Source: W0P28-013 sp964570565 (GTDB lineage Bacteria; Bacteroidota; Bacteroidia; Bacteroidales; Paludibacteraceae). From it: a DNA stretch of 64,000 nt. The stretch lies in the NCBI GenBank assembly GCA_964570565.1, contig CAZMYT010000003.1:1-64000 (forward strand). Reading direction: 5' to 3'. Below, in pieces: positions 53,134 to 63,113 of the stretch; the stretch's first letter is position 1, and every line of letters begins with the position of its first letter. Made by a program: the position numbers and the translations under genes. The notes beneath the pieces are model-generated. The model was not told the origin of the DNA. It saw only the letters and a list, made by a program, of their open reading frames with translations, and did no database searches.

Positions 53134-54501
53134 TTAAGCCATCAACTTATCCATGGTCTTAACAATTTGTGCACGCAATTCTACCGCACGTACATAGGAT
53201 GTTGTTCCACGAAACCAAAATTTCCAACGGCGAACACGATTATATACTTTTTTCCATAACACCTTGCTGTGTTGATAAAATACCAAACTTAATGGTAGCA
53301 CCACTAAATTGACTAAGACTAACCACCAAAGTCCAGTGGTTGCCCACAAAATAGCCGAAGTGATAATATACCAAATAGGATAGGCAAACAAAGCACCAAT
53401 CACAAAATGGAAAGCTGAATGCAACATTGGATCTTTAATACGACGCGTTACCAAGGAACTGACATTGTATGGCAACAAATTATACAAGAAAGAAAAAACA
53501 ACCAGAGGAGACAATACAATCGCTAAAACGAAACGGAACCAAAATCCCAAAACCGAAAGTTTTTTACCACAAATCCAATCACGCAAATGCAAGCGTTCCA
53601 AATGACGAATATATTCATGAGTTTGTTTCATGAGTTTATCAAATCCTTCAGGATTCTCATTACGATATCCATCCAACGCATTCACAACCTCCTTATCTGC
53701 TATTAAATGGTTGGGGAAATATTTGGTTTCCAAATGATTTTTTTTAAGATATTTTTCGCGATATATAGTGCGCACCATATCGTACTCTTCATACAACGAT
53801 TTATCTTCGATATCCAACATCAACTCTTTTACCGCTACACGAGCACGTTCGGCCAACAATTTTTGCGCACGTTGTGGATGTTCCTTATAGATATCATACA
53901 AATCCTCAAAACCAAACGGCTCGCCTACCACAATCATCAACTGGCGTTGCATACCAAAATAGTTAGAATAATGATGAGCCAAAGGTTGAATTTTAATCGA
54001 TTTCTCAAAGTTCGACATTTCAGCAGCTTGAAAAGCAATACGTGCAAAACCTTTTTTAAAGGTTCCCAAGTGATGACAATCTTCGTGACCAGCTTCAGGG
54101 AACAAACCAACGATACCATCTTCGAGTAATATACGAGCCGATTTATTAAAAATAGCTTCGTTTTCGCCCAGATTTTCAACGCCTGTATCTTGTACACGAA
54201 AAGCTGGCATGATTTTTAGGAAACGTAACAATTTAGCAGCGATTTCACGTTTAAAAATATCGGCGCGCGCAATAAATACAGGACGGCGCGAATCGCCTCG
54301 TAAGGCAAACAAAATACCCAAAGCATCGGACAAACCATTTTGATGATTGCAAATCACCACTAAAGGCTGGTCCTTCAATAGGCGTTCTTTATGTAGCACA
54401 TAATAGTGATGATAAAACACATAATTATGAACCACATTTACGTAATGATGAAGTAATTCGTACTTCCAATCCGGCTTATTAATGTTTTCAAAACTAATCA
54501 T
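53134..54501 (-). CDS. PlsC-like acyltransferase with C-terminal membrane region (paralogue)
   Basis: The 455-residue protein has the H-x4-D motif NHQNGLSD at about 51 and PEAGHE at about 135, then a long C-terminal half with membrane helices (about 330-410). It shares build and many positions (RPVFIARADIFKREIAAKLLRFLKIMP) with the protein at 12494-13795, so the two are paralogues. It probably acylates lysophospholipid or aminolipid. A -7 box TATTTTTG (minus strand, 54530-54537) lies upstream. Confidence 0.85.
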   Translation of the reverse strand: MISFENINKPDWKYELLHHYVNVVHNYVFYHHYYVLHKERLLKDQPLVVICNHQNGLSDALGILFALRGDSRRPVFIARADIFKREIAAKLLRFLKIMPAFRVQDTGVENLGENEAIFNKSARILLEDGIVGLFPEAGHEDCHHLGTFKKGFARIAFQAAEMSNFEKSIKIQPLAHHYSNYFGMQRQLMIVVGEPFGFEDLYDIYKEHPQRAQKLLAERARVAVKELMLDIEDKSLYEEYDMVRTIYREKYLKKNHLETKYFPNHLIADKEVVNALDGYRNENPEGFDKLMKQTHEYIRHLERLHLRDWICGKKLSVLGFWFRFVLAIVLSPLVVFSFLYNLLPYNVSSLVTRRIKDPMLHSAFHFVIGALFAYPIWYIITSAILWATTGLWWLVLVNLVVLPLSLVFYQHSKVLWKKVYNRVRRWKFWFRGTTSYVRAVELRAQIVKTMDKLMA

Positions 54502-54560
54502 TGATTCTTATTTTTTTGAGTATGAGTGACAAAAATACGTTTTTTTTAGTAATCGGCAAT

Positions 54561-54594
54561 AAAAAAAGAGTGAACTTTATTCAAGTTCACTCTT
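54561..54594 (-). terminator. Terminator after pfp
   Basis: On the minus strand AAGAGTGAACTT pairs with AAGTTCACTCTT and is followed by a T run. Confidence 0.75.
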
Positions 54595-54614
54595 CCTACC
54601 AGTATCACATTAGA

Positions 54615-56267
54615 TTAATGTAACTTATGATGTTCTAATTGAAGTGTTTTGGTGGGTTGATCACACACTTCTGTTGGACCGTAATATTGGATTGGACCTG
54701 GATAAATGTAGCTCGTATTAGCATCTGCCCAATCGGCACGATGAGCTTCAAAATATTTAAATGGTTCGCCATCTAAACGTACTAACGCTTTTTGGATAAC
54801 TGGTTTCATGGCTCCATGACGACGTTCCATGTTCATCATCATGGTAATAGGTACACCGCCAGCAATCCACTCGGCAGCAGGAGCTGTCAAATTGCGCACA
54901 GATGACATATAACCAGTTTTGCCTTCTGAAATTAACACAGAAGCTGTATAACCTAAAGAATAACAGTAGTCCGCATCAAAATTTGAAGGGATAGCACAAC
55001 GTCCTTCATAACCAAAGAAATGATTGATGGCTGAGAATTTACCTGCATATGTACCTTCGGCTTTCATTGTCGCCAAACGTTTAGCCACCATCTCGATAAG
55101 CAATTTTTCGGTTTCAACCAATGACACTTGCACATTACCATGTGGATCGCGGTCCAATGTCAACTGACGTGCAATACCTTTTGGTAAACTGCGATATACT
55201 TCGCGACTGTCAGGTGACAATTTACCTTTTACATATTGACGTTTTTCGTCATCTGTATTCAACGCATTAAATTCGTCGTTGTGTGCCAACAAATCGTTTA
55301 ATTCAGCGATTAATTTTTTCATGGCAGGAATGAACTCGATTAAGCCTTCAGGAATCAAAATAGTACCAAAATTCAAACCTGATTTAGCACGATCAACCAC
55401 CACTTTCACAATTTCTTCAACCACATCGTTAAGGGTCATATTTTTAGCTTCCACCTCTTCTGATACGATACAAATGTTTGGTTGGCTTTGCAAAGCACAC
55501 TCTAAGGTAATGTGTGATGCCGAACGACCCATTAAACGAATAAAGTGATAGTATTTCTTAGCTGAATTGGCATCGCGTTGGATATTACCAATTAATTCTG
55601 AATACACTTTACAAGCGGTATCAAATCCAAATGACGTTTCAATCATCTCATTTTTTAAGTCACCATCAATCGTTTTTGGGCAGCCAATAACTTGAATACC
55701 AGCTTTTTTCTGAGCGTAATATTCAGCTAAAACACAAGCATTTGTATTTGAATCGTCGCCACCAATAATTACGACCGCATTGACACCTAATTTCTTGCAA
55801 ATTTCAATACCGCTATCAAATTGAGCTGGTTCTTCGAGTTTGGTACGACCAGAACCAATAATATCAAAACCACCAGTATTACGATATTCATCCACAATCT
55901 CTGCGGTTAATTCTACATATTTATGGTCAATCAAACCACTAGGGCCACCTAAAAATCCGTACAATTTATTATTTGGATTTAGTTTTTTCAAACCATCAAA
56001 TAAACCCGCAATCACATTATGTCCACCAGGAGCTTGACCACCCGAAAGGATAACGCCAACATTCACCGTTGGATATGATTTAACAGCGCCTGCTTCAAAC
56101 TTAACAATTGGCATACCGTATGTATTAGGGAATAATTCCTTAATAGCATCTTGGTCTGCAACCGATTGAGTCATGGCACCTTCTGTAAGTACTACTCCAC
56201 CTTTGAGTGAAGCTGGTAATTTAGGCTGATATGAAGCCCTTGCAATTTGTAATGCACTTTTTTTCAT
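54615..56267 (-). CDS. pfp: PPi-dependent 6-phosphofructokinase (PFP)
   Basis: PFP interconverts fructose 6-phosphate and fructose 1,6-bisphosphate with pyrophosphate. The 550-residue protein has GVILSGGQAPGGHNVI near residue 71, GGDDSNTNA at about 169-177 (the aspartate typical of PPi enzymes), and PKTIDGDLKN at about 197-206. The length fits the long plant-type PFP. The convergent terminator separates it from the acyltransferase gene. Confidence 0.95.
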   Translation of the reverse strand: MKKSALQIARASYQPKLPASLKGGVVLTEGAMTQSVADQDAIKELFPNTYGMPIVKFEAGAVKSYPTVNVGVILSGGQAPGGHNVIAGLFDGLKKLNPNNKLYGFLGGPSGLIDHKYVELTAEIVDEYRNTGGFDIIGSGRTKLEEPAQFDSGIEICKKLGVNAVVIIGGDDSNTNACVLAEYYAQKKAGIQVIGCPKTIDGDLKNEMIETSFGFDTACKVYSELIGNIQRDANSAKKYYHFIRLMGRSASHITLECALQSQPNICIVSEEVEAKNMTLNDVVEEIVKVVVDRAKSGLNFGTILIPEGLIEFIPAMKKLIAELNDLLAHNDEFNALNTDDEKRQYVKGKLSPDSREVYRSLPKGIARQLTLDRDPHGNVQVSLVETEKLLIEMVAKRLATMKAEGTYAGKFSAINHFFGYEGRCAIPSNFDADYCYSLGYTASVLISEGKTGYMSSVRNLTAPAAEWIAGGVPITMMMNMERRHGAMKPVIQKALVRLDGEPFKYFEAHRADWADANTSYIYPGPIQYYGPTEVCDQPTKTLQLEHHKLH

Positions 56268-56311
56268 TGTTAATATATGAGTTTAAGTTATCGAAATATA
56301 GTTTGTAAGTT

Positions 56312-57883
56312 TTACGAAAATAAAGCTAATAGTTTAACCACTAACACCAAGAGAACCATAGCAATAGGATACACCGTAGCATAAGCGATTTGTGGCGCAT
56401 TCGATTTGGTCATGGGCGATATAGCGGCTAGCCCTGGCGTACTAGTCATGCCACCTGCCAACGCTCCCAACAGCGTGAGTAAATTGGTTTTATACACCAA
56501 CTTGGCAATTAGTGCGGTTGCAATCATTGGAACTAATGTAATGATGGCTCCAGCTAAAAATAACTCGTAACCATACTGTAAATAGGTATCTACCAAAGTC
56601 GCTCCTGCTTGTGTGCCCACCACCGACAAGAAAAAGATTAAGCCAAGTTCACGTAACAATAAGTTTGACGCACTCGACATCGTCCATAAAATCGGTCCAG
56701 TCTTACCCAACCGACTTAATACTAAAGCTACTACAAGAACTCCACCAGTTAAGCCCAAGAAGGTAAATTTGCCAACTAAAACGCCTAACACAATTCCTAA
56801 TGCAATCGGGAAAATATCCGTATCAGAAAGACGTTTTGCATCGTTACCAAACAAGCGAAAAACTTGTTCCATATTGTCCTTACTGCAAGCCACCACGAGT
56901 TTATCGCCAAAACGAATTTTAGCATCGGGTGATGGTTTGATATCAATACCACTTCGGCGAATCCGTGTTACGGTAGCATCATAATTCGACTGCAAATTGA
57001 GCTGCGCCAATGTTTTACTAACGACCTCTTTATTAGTCACCAAAACAGACTGCACATCATAATTACCACTCAACGGAATCTCTTGGTCAATAGGCTGACC
57101 GATGAGCACCTTTACCTTTTCTATAGATTCTTCTGTTCCAACCACACGTACCAAATCGCCTTGATATAACATAGTTGTTGGAGACGGCGTGATGGCTTCA
57201 ACCCCATGCATAACACGAGAAACAACAGCATCAGTCATACGTCTAAACCGCAATTCGCCAAGTGTTTTACCATTCACATTTTCGTTAGTAATTCTAAAAT
57301 TTTGCGCCACTAATAACGGAATATTAGAATTTGTTTCAGCTTCCCAAAGTTGCTCTTCTTTACCAAGATTGGCACGCATAAATTTAGGCAACAAACGCAA
57401 AAAGATAATGACACCTATCACACCAAACGGATACGCAATACCATAACCAATAGACGACAAACTGCCAAATTGATCGGTAGCAGAGGCTAAACCCGGAGTA
57501 CTGGTTAATGCGCCAGCTAAAAGCCCCGCAGCGATGGCGGGTTCAAAATGACACAAATATTGACACACAATAGTGACTATGGCAGCAACTAGAATCAGTA
57601 TCATAGCCAAGGAAGCCAATTTAACACCATGTTGTTTGAGTGAATCGAAAAAACCTGGACCAGCTTGAATACCAATAGTAAAAATGAAAAGTACCAACCC
57701 TATGTCTTGAATAATGGGATCAATAGTCACCCCAAAATGGCCAAAAACTAATGCCACAAAAATAACGGCCGATACATCTAAAGAGATTCCAAAAAACTTA
57801 ATCTTGCCAATCATATAACCAAGCGCTATGATGACAAACAAAGCAAAATAACTATTTTGAAAAAGGTTAAAAAATAGTTCCAT
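56312..57883 (-). CDS. AAE/YidE-type transporter with two RCK_C domains
   Basis: The 523-residue protein has two sets of five to six membrane helices (about 1-175 and 370-520), with two TrkA_C-like cytoplasmic domains between them (about 205-275, 285-360). GLLAGALTSTPGLASATD and GGMTSTPGLAAISPM are the repeated family motifs. The aspartate:alanine exchanger is one member; the substrate here is unknown. Its promoter, at 57904-57935, has TTTG-N20-TACCTTTG. Confidence 0.88.
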   Translation of the reverse strand: MELFFNLFQNSYFALFVIIALGYMIGKIKFFGISLDVSAVIFVALVFGHFGVTIDPIIQDIGLVLFIFTIGIQAGPGFFDSLKQHGVKLASLAMILILVAAIVTIVCQYLCHFEPAIAAGLLAGALTSTPGLASATDQFGSLSSIGYGIAYPFGVIGVIIFLRLLPKFMRANLGKEEQLWEAETNSNIPLLVAQNFRITNENVNGKTLGELRFRRMTDAVVSRVMHGVEAITPSPTTMLYQGDLVRVVGTEESIEKVKVLIGQPIDQEIPLSGNYDVQSVLVTNKEVVSKTLAQLNLQSNYDATVTRIRRSGIDIKPSPDAKIRFGDKLVVACSKDNMEQVFRLFGNDAKRLSDTDIFPIALGIVLGVLVGKFTFLGLTGGVLVVALVLSRLGKTGPILWTMSSASNLLLRELGLIFFLSVVGTQAGATLVDTYLQYGYELFLAGAIITLVPMIATALIAKLVYKTNLLTLLGALAGGMTSTPGLAAISPMTKSNAPQIAYATVYPIAMVLLVLVVKLLALFS

Positions 57884-57903
57884 AAATGTTCTGATTTATG
57901 GTA

Positions 57904-57935
57904 CAAAGGTAACGTTAAAAATGCAATTGAGCAAA
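57904..57935 (-). promoter_or_regulatory. Canonical promoter of the AAE-type transporter
   Basis: The minus strand reads TTTG (57932-57935), 20 nt, TACCTTTG (57904-57911), a full match to the Bacteroidota vegetative promoter. Confidence 0.8.
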
Positions 57936-58211
57936 TACTTTTAAAGTCAATCAGAACGCTATTATCAATTACTGTACAGACCAAATAAATCTTAGCAAAC
58001 TATTAAAGTAAGTAATTTTGATTCAAAAGGAACCACGCCTAACACGTTAGTTAAATGGGATGTACGATAAAAAAGAAGAATAGATAAAATAATTTTGACG
58101 TAATAAAAAAATATTATCAATCTTGTTGTAATTCAAAAAAAAACATATAAATTTACCGCGCAATTTTTCTCTGGAAGGACTTAATATCTAAAACTTTAAA
58201 CCTTAATATTT
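57936..58211 (+). promoter_or_regulatory. Intergenic region with promoter of the surface protein gene
   Basis: The 328-nt gap between the transporter and surface-protein genes holds the transporter promoter on its left side. A second, plus-strand candidate has TTG (58126-58128), 19 nt, TAAATTTA (58148-58155). I see nothing else in the AT-rich rest. Confidence 0.45.
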
Positions 58212-61200
58212 ATGAAACAGAATCGATTACACGGTCTTGTTACCCTTGCCATTGTGATGGGCGCTATTTTTTGGAGTGGCACTGTAAATGCCGCATGGAT
58301 GGGCAATACAGCTATTCAAGTAAATGGAACTTGGTATAAACCATCCACAAATCCAGCCGCTTGGCCAGGAAGCACATTTATAACACAAACCTTCACAACA
58401 ACAACACTTACATTAGGAGGGCAGTTTGACACATGGGACAACAGCCAAGTTGACGCCTGTAGTTGGAATGGTAATACCGGCTTAGATTACGTAATTACTC
58501 AAGCAAGTACAGATAAGCTATCAGGGCATGCAGGTTTTACAAACACAGGATTTGCCAGCAATAACAACACTTGGAAATCAAATGGTTCCAGCACATGTGG
58601 AACTGTTGTTGACGGTGGATTCGCTAGTAAATCGGTAGATATAAGTACACTTACACCTGGAAATTACACACTAAAAATTCGTTTTACGAGCCCTTCATCC
58701 GTATATGCTCCAAGCCAAACTACCTACGATGAAGCAGCATTGATTGTTCCTGGCATTGTTTGTGCTAAAACAACACATGCCTTTAGCTCTGTCAAAATAA
58801 ATGAACAAGCCACCGAAAGTTTAGGTACTTTTTCTGCATATGGTTTTTCATCAGTAACAGCGGTTTTATCTGGCACAAACGCCTCTGAATTTGAAATCAC
58901 TTCACCCATCAGCATCAGTAGTAATAGTGGAAGTATTTCCGTTAAATTCAAACCTACCACCGCTGGTTCTAAAAGTGCTACATTAACGCTTACTGGCACC
59001 GTAAACTCAACTAATTTCACTCACACAATAACTCTTTCTGGCACCGCTTACACCACACCTACACTGGCAACTTCTGCTGCCACAAGTATTTCGTCAAATG
59101 GCGCTACCGTAAATGGAACAATCAGTTCTAACGGTTATAGTAATATTACCGATTATGGCTTTTATTACAGTACGATTGCCGATTTTGCGGATGGAGCTGG
59201 AACAAAAGCGCAAATTGGGACCAGTAATACCACTGGTAACATTAGTAAAGTGCTAACTAGTTTAACAGGAGGAACAACCTATTATTATAAAGTTTACGCC
59301 ACAAATACAGCTGGCACTAGTTATTCTACAGCAGCTTCATTCGAAACTACTTTGGCCGTATGTTCAGCACCTTTTGCGCTCAATGATGATGCTATCACAT
59401 TCAACCATTGTGATGCGACTAAACTAATGCCGCAAGTAACAGCTTCGTCGGGTGTATTACCTGCTGGAGCGACTTATAGTTGGACACCAAGTGATGGACT
59501 TTCTGCAACCAATATAGCACGACCAACATTTACAGGATCAGCTGCCAAAACATATGTGGTAACAGTCACCAATCCTAGTGATGCGCTCTGTTTTGCTTCT
59601 GCCGAAATCACCGTCAGTTATAATAACAATACTCCTGAAACAAATCTTACTACGACATCTTATACTGTAGAAGCAGGGCATTCTATTTCCATCTCTGGAG
59701 CATCAGCTACAGGTAATTATGAATGGAGCGCAACAAGCGGCTCATTCAACCAAACAACTGGTACGCTAACTCCTACCTACACTGCTCCTTTAACGGGTGG
59801 CTCGTACACTATCACGCTAACGTCGCCAGCCATTGGAAGTTGCGGAGCTTCATCAAGCAGCGCATCGGTTACAGTGCGTGAACCGATTACCTTTAAAGTA
59901 CGTAAACCAGCTGAATGGAATAATGTCATGTACGCTTATGTGTACAATGTAAACGGTGCAACAACACCAGCAGTTCTTTTACCAATGACTTCACTTGGCT
60001 TAGATAACCAAGACAGACAATGGTTCAGCTACACTTTGGGAATAGACACTGCTTCTTGTTATGTTATTTTTAAAGACCGTGTGAACTGGGAAGACGCTTA
60101 CCAAACAGCCGATTTATTAAGTAGTGTAAGCGCATCCACATGTTATACATTGGATACTTATTCAGGATCTAAACGTCTCTCTAAAGTAGATACGTGCCCT
60201 ACTTTCTGTGTCAATCCGATAGCACAAGTAGATGGCGTTAAATACGATTTATTGGCGGATGCAATAGCTAGCAACTCGGCAAATCCTATTTTATTTTTAA
60301 ATAACATCACCGAAAATATTACGCTAACAACCAAGACCATCTTAAATCCTAATGGCAAGATGTTAACAGGGAAAGTTATAGTTGCTCCATCAGGTACATT
60401 AGCAATAACCAATAACCTCACAGTTGTAGGTGATTTAGTATTACAAACGAGTAGCACTGGAGAATCGCAAATTACCGGAACAGCAGGATTGACAGTTTCT
60501 GCTACCGCCATGTATCTCGAACGCCTTATTGACATAAACTTGGAAGAAGGTAAATATTATGGGTTTTCAGCTCCATTTGACATCGCGCTTGCGGGTGGCA
60601 TTTTAAATGCTGACAACAATAAACCTATTGGTCAAGGTTACGATATGAAAATTTACGAATGGGATGGCATCAGACGTGCCAACACTGGATATGTTGGCAA
60701 TAAAGATGGAGCAGATAATGCTTGGCAAGTTGTTTCGGGAGATTTAACGGCAGGTAAAGCTTATTTAATGGCTGTAAAAAATGTCACAAAAATCAAAGCT
60801 AAAGCTAAAACACCTTCAATTACATTAGCATCTTCGGGTTCTGCTACTTTGAACAAATTCGAAAGCGCCATTGATGCCAAACATGCTGGTTGGAACTTAA
60901 TAGCTCAAAAATTAACCAGTGCTGCCACCTCCAGTTTAAGTGGATTTGTTCAAATTTTAAAAGGTGCCGATAGCTATGAAACAAAGGCTATAACAACGGG
61001 CACAAGTATCGCTCCAAACACGGTTTTCTTCTATCAAAGTAATGCGGACGGTTCGATTTCATTGAGCAGCACTGTAAATACCGTTACTTTGCGCAATAGA
61101 GAGAATATTGAGAACGAATTATTTGAAGTCACACTTTCAAATGCGAATACAAGCGATAGGATCTATTTTACCACTAGCGAAACAGCCAATACGAGCTACA

Positions 61201-61751
61201 CCATCGGCAAACATTTGTCAAAAATGGGTATTGTAACTACTAGACCTCAGCTATTTGTACGCCAATTTGACGAAAACTTGACCGTCAGTGAAGCTGCTAG
61301 AGCTAATAATGAAGCGTCATTAGCGTTACGTTTGGTATTTCCAACCAACGGAAGTTACACCTTAGATTTAAAACAACAACCAACTAACACCAAGGTGTAT
61401 TTAACAGAAAATGGACAAACTATTTGGAATCTAAGCGAAGGCGCTTATACGTTCAACAAATCAGGACTAACCACTTACGACTACACATCTAATTTGGGAT
61501 TACGCGTGGTTTACGACACCAATGTAGCCACTGAAGTTAGTAATCCAGAATCGGGTATTAAGGTATACACGCAACAAAATGTACTTCATATAGAAGGTTT
61601 AACATCTGGAGCACAATACCAGATTTTCGACATCGCAGGACGTTTATTGGTTTCTAGAACTGCCACCAGTGCAAATATGACAGAAACATTAGATAATCAA
61701 GGTATTTATATTGTCAAAACAAATGAATGTAGTATAAAAGTGGTACGCTAA
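58212..61751 (+). CDS. Large multidomain T9SS cell-surface protein, CBM26-like module
   Basis: The 1179-residue protein has a signal peptide (ends near TVNA), a beta-rich N-terminal part (about 30-175), an ASPM/choice-of-anchor-like segment (185-275), an Fn3-like segment (280-375: ITDYGFYYSTIAD), PKD-like parts (to about 555), and a module at about 560-650 (ITFKVRKPAEWNNVMYAYVY ... WFSYTLG ... VIFKDR) resembling starch-binding CBM26. It ends in a type A T9SS sorting tail (from about 1105: VYTQQNVLHIEGLTSG). No catalytic domain is seen. It is likely exported and anchored at the surface, perhaps as an adhesin or glycan-binding protein. Confidence 0.82.
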   Translation: MKQNRLHGLVTLAIVMGAIFWSGTVNAAWMGNTAIQVNGTWYKPSTNPAAWPGSTFITQTFTTTTLTLGGQFDTWDNSQVDACSWNGNTGLDYVITQASTDKLSGHAGFTNTGFASNNNTWKSNGSSTCGTVVDGGFASKSVDISTLTPGNYTLKIRFTSPSSVYAPSQTTYDEAALIVPGIVCAKTTHAFSSVKINEQATESLGTFSAYGFSSVTAVLSGTNASEFEITSPISISSNSGSISVKFKPTTAGSKSATLTLTGTVNSTNFTHTITLSGTAYTTPTLATSAATSISSNGATVNGTISSNGYSNITDYGFYYSTIADFADGAGTKAQIGTSNTTGNISKVLTSLTGGTTYYYKVYATNTAGTSYSTAASFETTLAVCSAPFALNDDAITFNHCDATKLMPQVTASSGVLPAGATYSWTPSDGLSATNIARPTFTGSAAKTYVVTVTNPSDALCFASAEITVSYNNNTPETNLTTTSYTVEAGHSISISGASATGNYEWSATSGSFNQTTGTLTPTYTAPLTGGSYTITLTSPAIGSCGASSSSASVTVREPITFKVRKPAEWNNVMYAYVYNVNGATTPAVLLPMTSLGLDNQDRQWFSYTLGIDTASCYVIFKDRVNWEDAYQTADLLSSVSASTCYTLDTYSGSKRLSKVDTCPTFCVNPIAQVDGVKYDLLADAIASNSANPILFLNNITENITLTTKTILNPNGKMLTGKVIVAPSGTLAITNNLTVVGDLVLQTSSTGESQITGTAGLTVSATAMYLERLIDINLEEGKYYGFSAPFDIALAGGILNADNNKPIGQGYDMKIYEWDGIRRANTGYVGNKDGADNAWQVVSGDLTAGKAYLMAVKNVTKIKAKAKTPSITLASSGSATLNKFESAIDAKHAGWNLIAQKLTSAATSSLSGFVQILKGADSYETKAITTGTSIAPNTVFFYQSNADGSISLSSTVNTVTLRNRENIENELFEVTLSNANTSDRIYFTTSETANTSYTIGKHLSKMGIVTTRPQLFVRQFDENLTVSEAARANNEASLALRLVFPTNGSYTLDLKQQPTNTKVYLTENGQTIWNLSEGAYTFNKSGLTTYDYTSNLGLRVVYDTNVATEVSNPESGIKVYTQQNVLHIEGLTSGAQYQIFDIAGRLLVSRTATSANMTETLDNQGIYIVKTNECSIKVVR

Positions 61752-61765
61752 TAACAACTCAGATT

Positions 61766-61930
61766 ATGAAAACAAAACATAAAAACTACGAAACTCCTTG
61801 TATAGAAGTTCTGAAATTAGAATTAGAAGATGTCATTGCAGCGTCGCCATTTGGTGGTGGTGCGCCTCCGCATCCTTTTACTATGACCAATGAAAGCGAC
61901 GGATTCAATCCTCCTATTCATTTAGCATAA
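61766..61930 (+). CDS. 54-residue small peptide, unknown function
   Basis: It starts MKTKHKNYETPCIEVLKLEL and continues EDVIAASPFGGGAPP, ending NPPIHLA. It begins 14 nt after the surface-protein gene and is followed at once by a terminator, so it is probably cotranscribed. The pattern YETP-x-IEV ... VIAAS resembles many unannotated small Bacteroidales proteins that I recall near surface-protein genes. It is too short for most gene finders and has no classical signal peptide. Possible roles such as a chaperone, signal or structural peptide are guesses. Confidence 0.65.
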   Translation: MKTKHKNYETPCIEVLKLELEDVIAASPFGGGAPPHPFTMTNESDGFNPPIHLA

Positions 61931-61941
61931 ACAATACTATT

Positions 61942-61986
61942 CATGCATCCACTGTTAAGCGTTTTTAACGGTGGATGCATTTTTTA
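61942..61986 (+). terminator. Terminator after the small peptide gene
   Basis: ATGCATCCACTGTTAA and TTAACGGTGGATGCAT pair with one wobble and are followed by TTTTT. Confidence 0.85.
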
Positions 61987-62002
61987 TGTCAAAAAAAAGA
62001 GC

Positions 62003-62010
62003 TATTTTTG
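62003..62010 (+). promoter_or_regulatory. -7 box for trxB
   Basis: TATTTTTG matches TAnnTTTG and lies 18 nt before the ATG. Confidence 0.5.
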
Positions 62011-62028
62011 TAAAAAAATATACACATT

Positions 62029-62970
62029 ATGAATGAACATGTAAAGTGCTTAATTATAGGCTCTGGCCCTGCTGGATATACAGCAGCCATTTATGCTGGT
62101 CGTGCCAATTTAGCGCCAGTATTGTATGAAGGCATACAACCTGGAGGGCAGTTAACAACCACTACAGAAATCGAAAATTTCCCTGGCTATCCTCAAGGAA
62201 TTGATGGTAATATGATGATGGCAGATTTTCGTGCGCAAGCAGAACGTTTTGGTGCCGACATTCGCTTTGGAATTGTAACTTCGGTCGATTTTTCAGGACA
62301 TCCCCACAAAGTAACAGTGGACGGCGAAAAAACAATTGAGGCCGATACGGTCATTATTGCCACAGGTGCATCGGCGAAATATCTAGGTTTACCCGATGAA
62401 CATAAATATGCCGGCAAGGGTGTATCCGCTTGTGCTACTTGCGACGGATTTTTCTACCGCAAAAAACGCGTAGCCGTAGTTGGTGGTGGCGACACCGCGT
62501 GCGAAGAAGCTATCTACTTGGCTGGCTTATGCGAAAAAGTGTATCTCATTGTTCGCAAACCATTCTTGAGAGCATCTCAAATTATGCAAGATAGAGTGAT
62601 GAAAACACCTAACTTGGAAGTTTTGTTCGAACATAACACACTCGGTCTATTTGGGAGTGAATACGTAGAAGGCGCTCACTTGGTAAAACGTAAAGGTGAA
62701 AGCGACGAAGAAAATGTAGATATAAAAATCGATGGTTTCTTCTTAGCCATTGGCCATCACCCAAATTCGGAAGTATTCAAACCATTTGTCGAAACAAATG
62801 AAGAAGGTTACATCAAAACCTACCCTCTTGATACACCAAAAACAAATGTTCCTGGCGTTTTTGCAGCAGGCGATGTGGCTGACTCGAATTATCGACAAGC
62901 AATAGTTGCAGCTGGTAGCGGTTGTAAAGCAGCCATGGAAGCTGAACGTTACTTGAGTCAACTCAAATAA
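62029..62970 (+). CDS. trxB: Thioredoxin-disulfide reductase
   Basis: TrxB reduces thioredoxin with NADPH. The 313-residue flavoprotein starts with CLIIGSGPAGYTAAIYAGRA (FAD binding). It has the redox-active C135-A-T-C138 (ACATCDG), the NADPH-binding VAVVGGGDTACEEA, and the C-terminal GVFAAGDVADSNYRQAI. A terminator follows at 62989-63023. Confidence 0.97.
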   Translation: MNEHVKCLIIGSGPAGYTAAIYAGRANLAPVLYEGIQPGGQLTTTTEIENFPGYPQGIDGNMMMADFRAQAERFGADIRFGIVTSVDFSGHPHKVTVDGEKTIEADTVIIATGASAKYLGLPDEHKYAGKGVSACATCDGFFYRKKRVAVVGGGDTACEEAIYLAGLCEKVYLIVRKPFLRASQIMQDRVMKTPNLEVLFEHNTLGLFGSEYVEGAHLVKRKGESDEENVDIKIDGFFLAIGHHPNSEVFKPFVETNEEGYIKTYPLDTPKTNVPGVFAAGDVADSNYRQAIVAAGSGCKAAMEAERYLSQLK

Positions 62971-62988
62971 CAATAATAGTTTCTTTTT

Positions 62989-63023
62989 AATACGAGCCGC
63001 ACCTTATGTTGCGGCTCGTATTG
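62989..63023 (+). terminator. Terminator after trxB
   Basis: AATACGAGCCGCA and TGCGGCTCGTATT pair perfectly around a short loop. Confidence 0.8.
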
Positions 63024-63113
63024 ATATAACACATTGGCTATCCCTATTTTCCAAGTCACACATGAATTATTATTCATATTTTATGGTTATCTTTGCGCAC
63101 TTAAATTAGCTAC

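Noticed and set aside
61766..61930. The 54-residue peptide as a RiPP precursor
   Set aside because: No radical SAM, cyclase, protease or transporter gene is nearby. The Gly/Pro tail alone is not enough.
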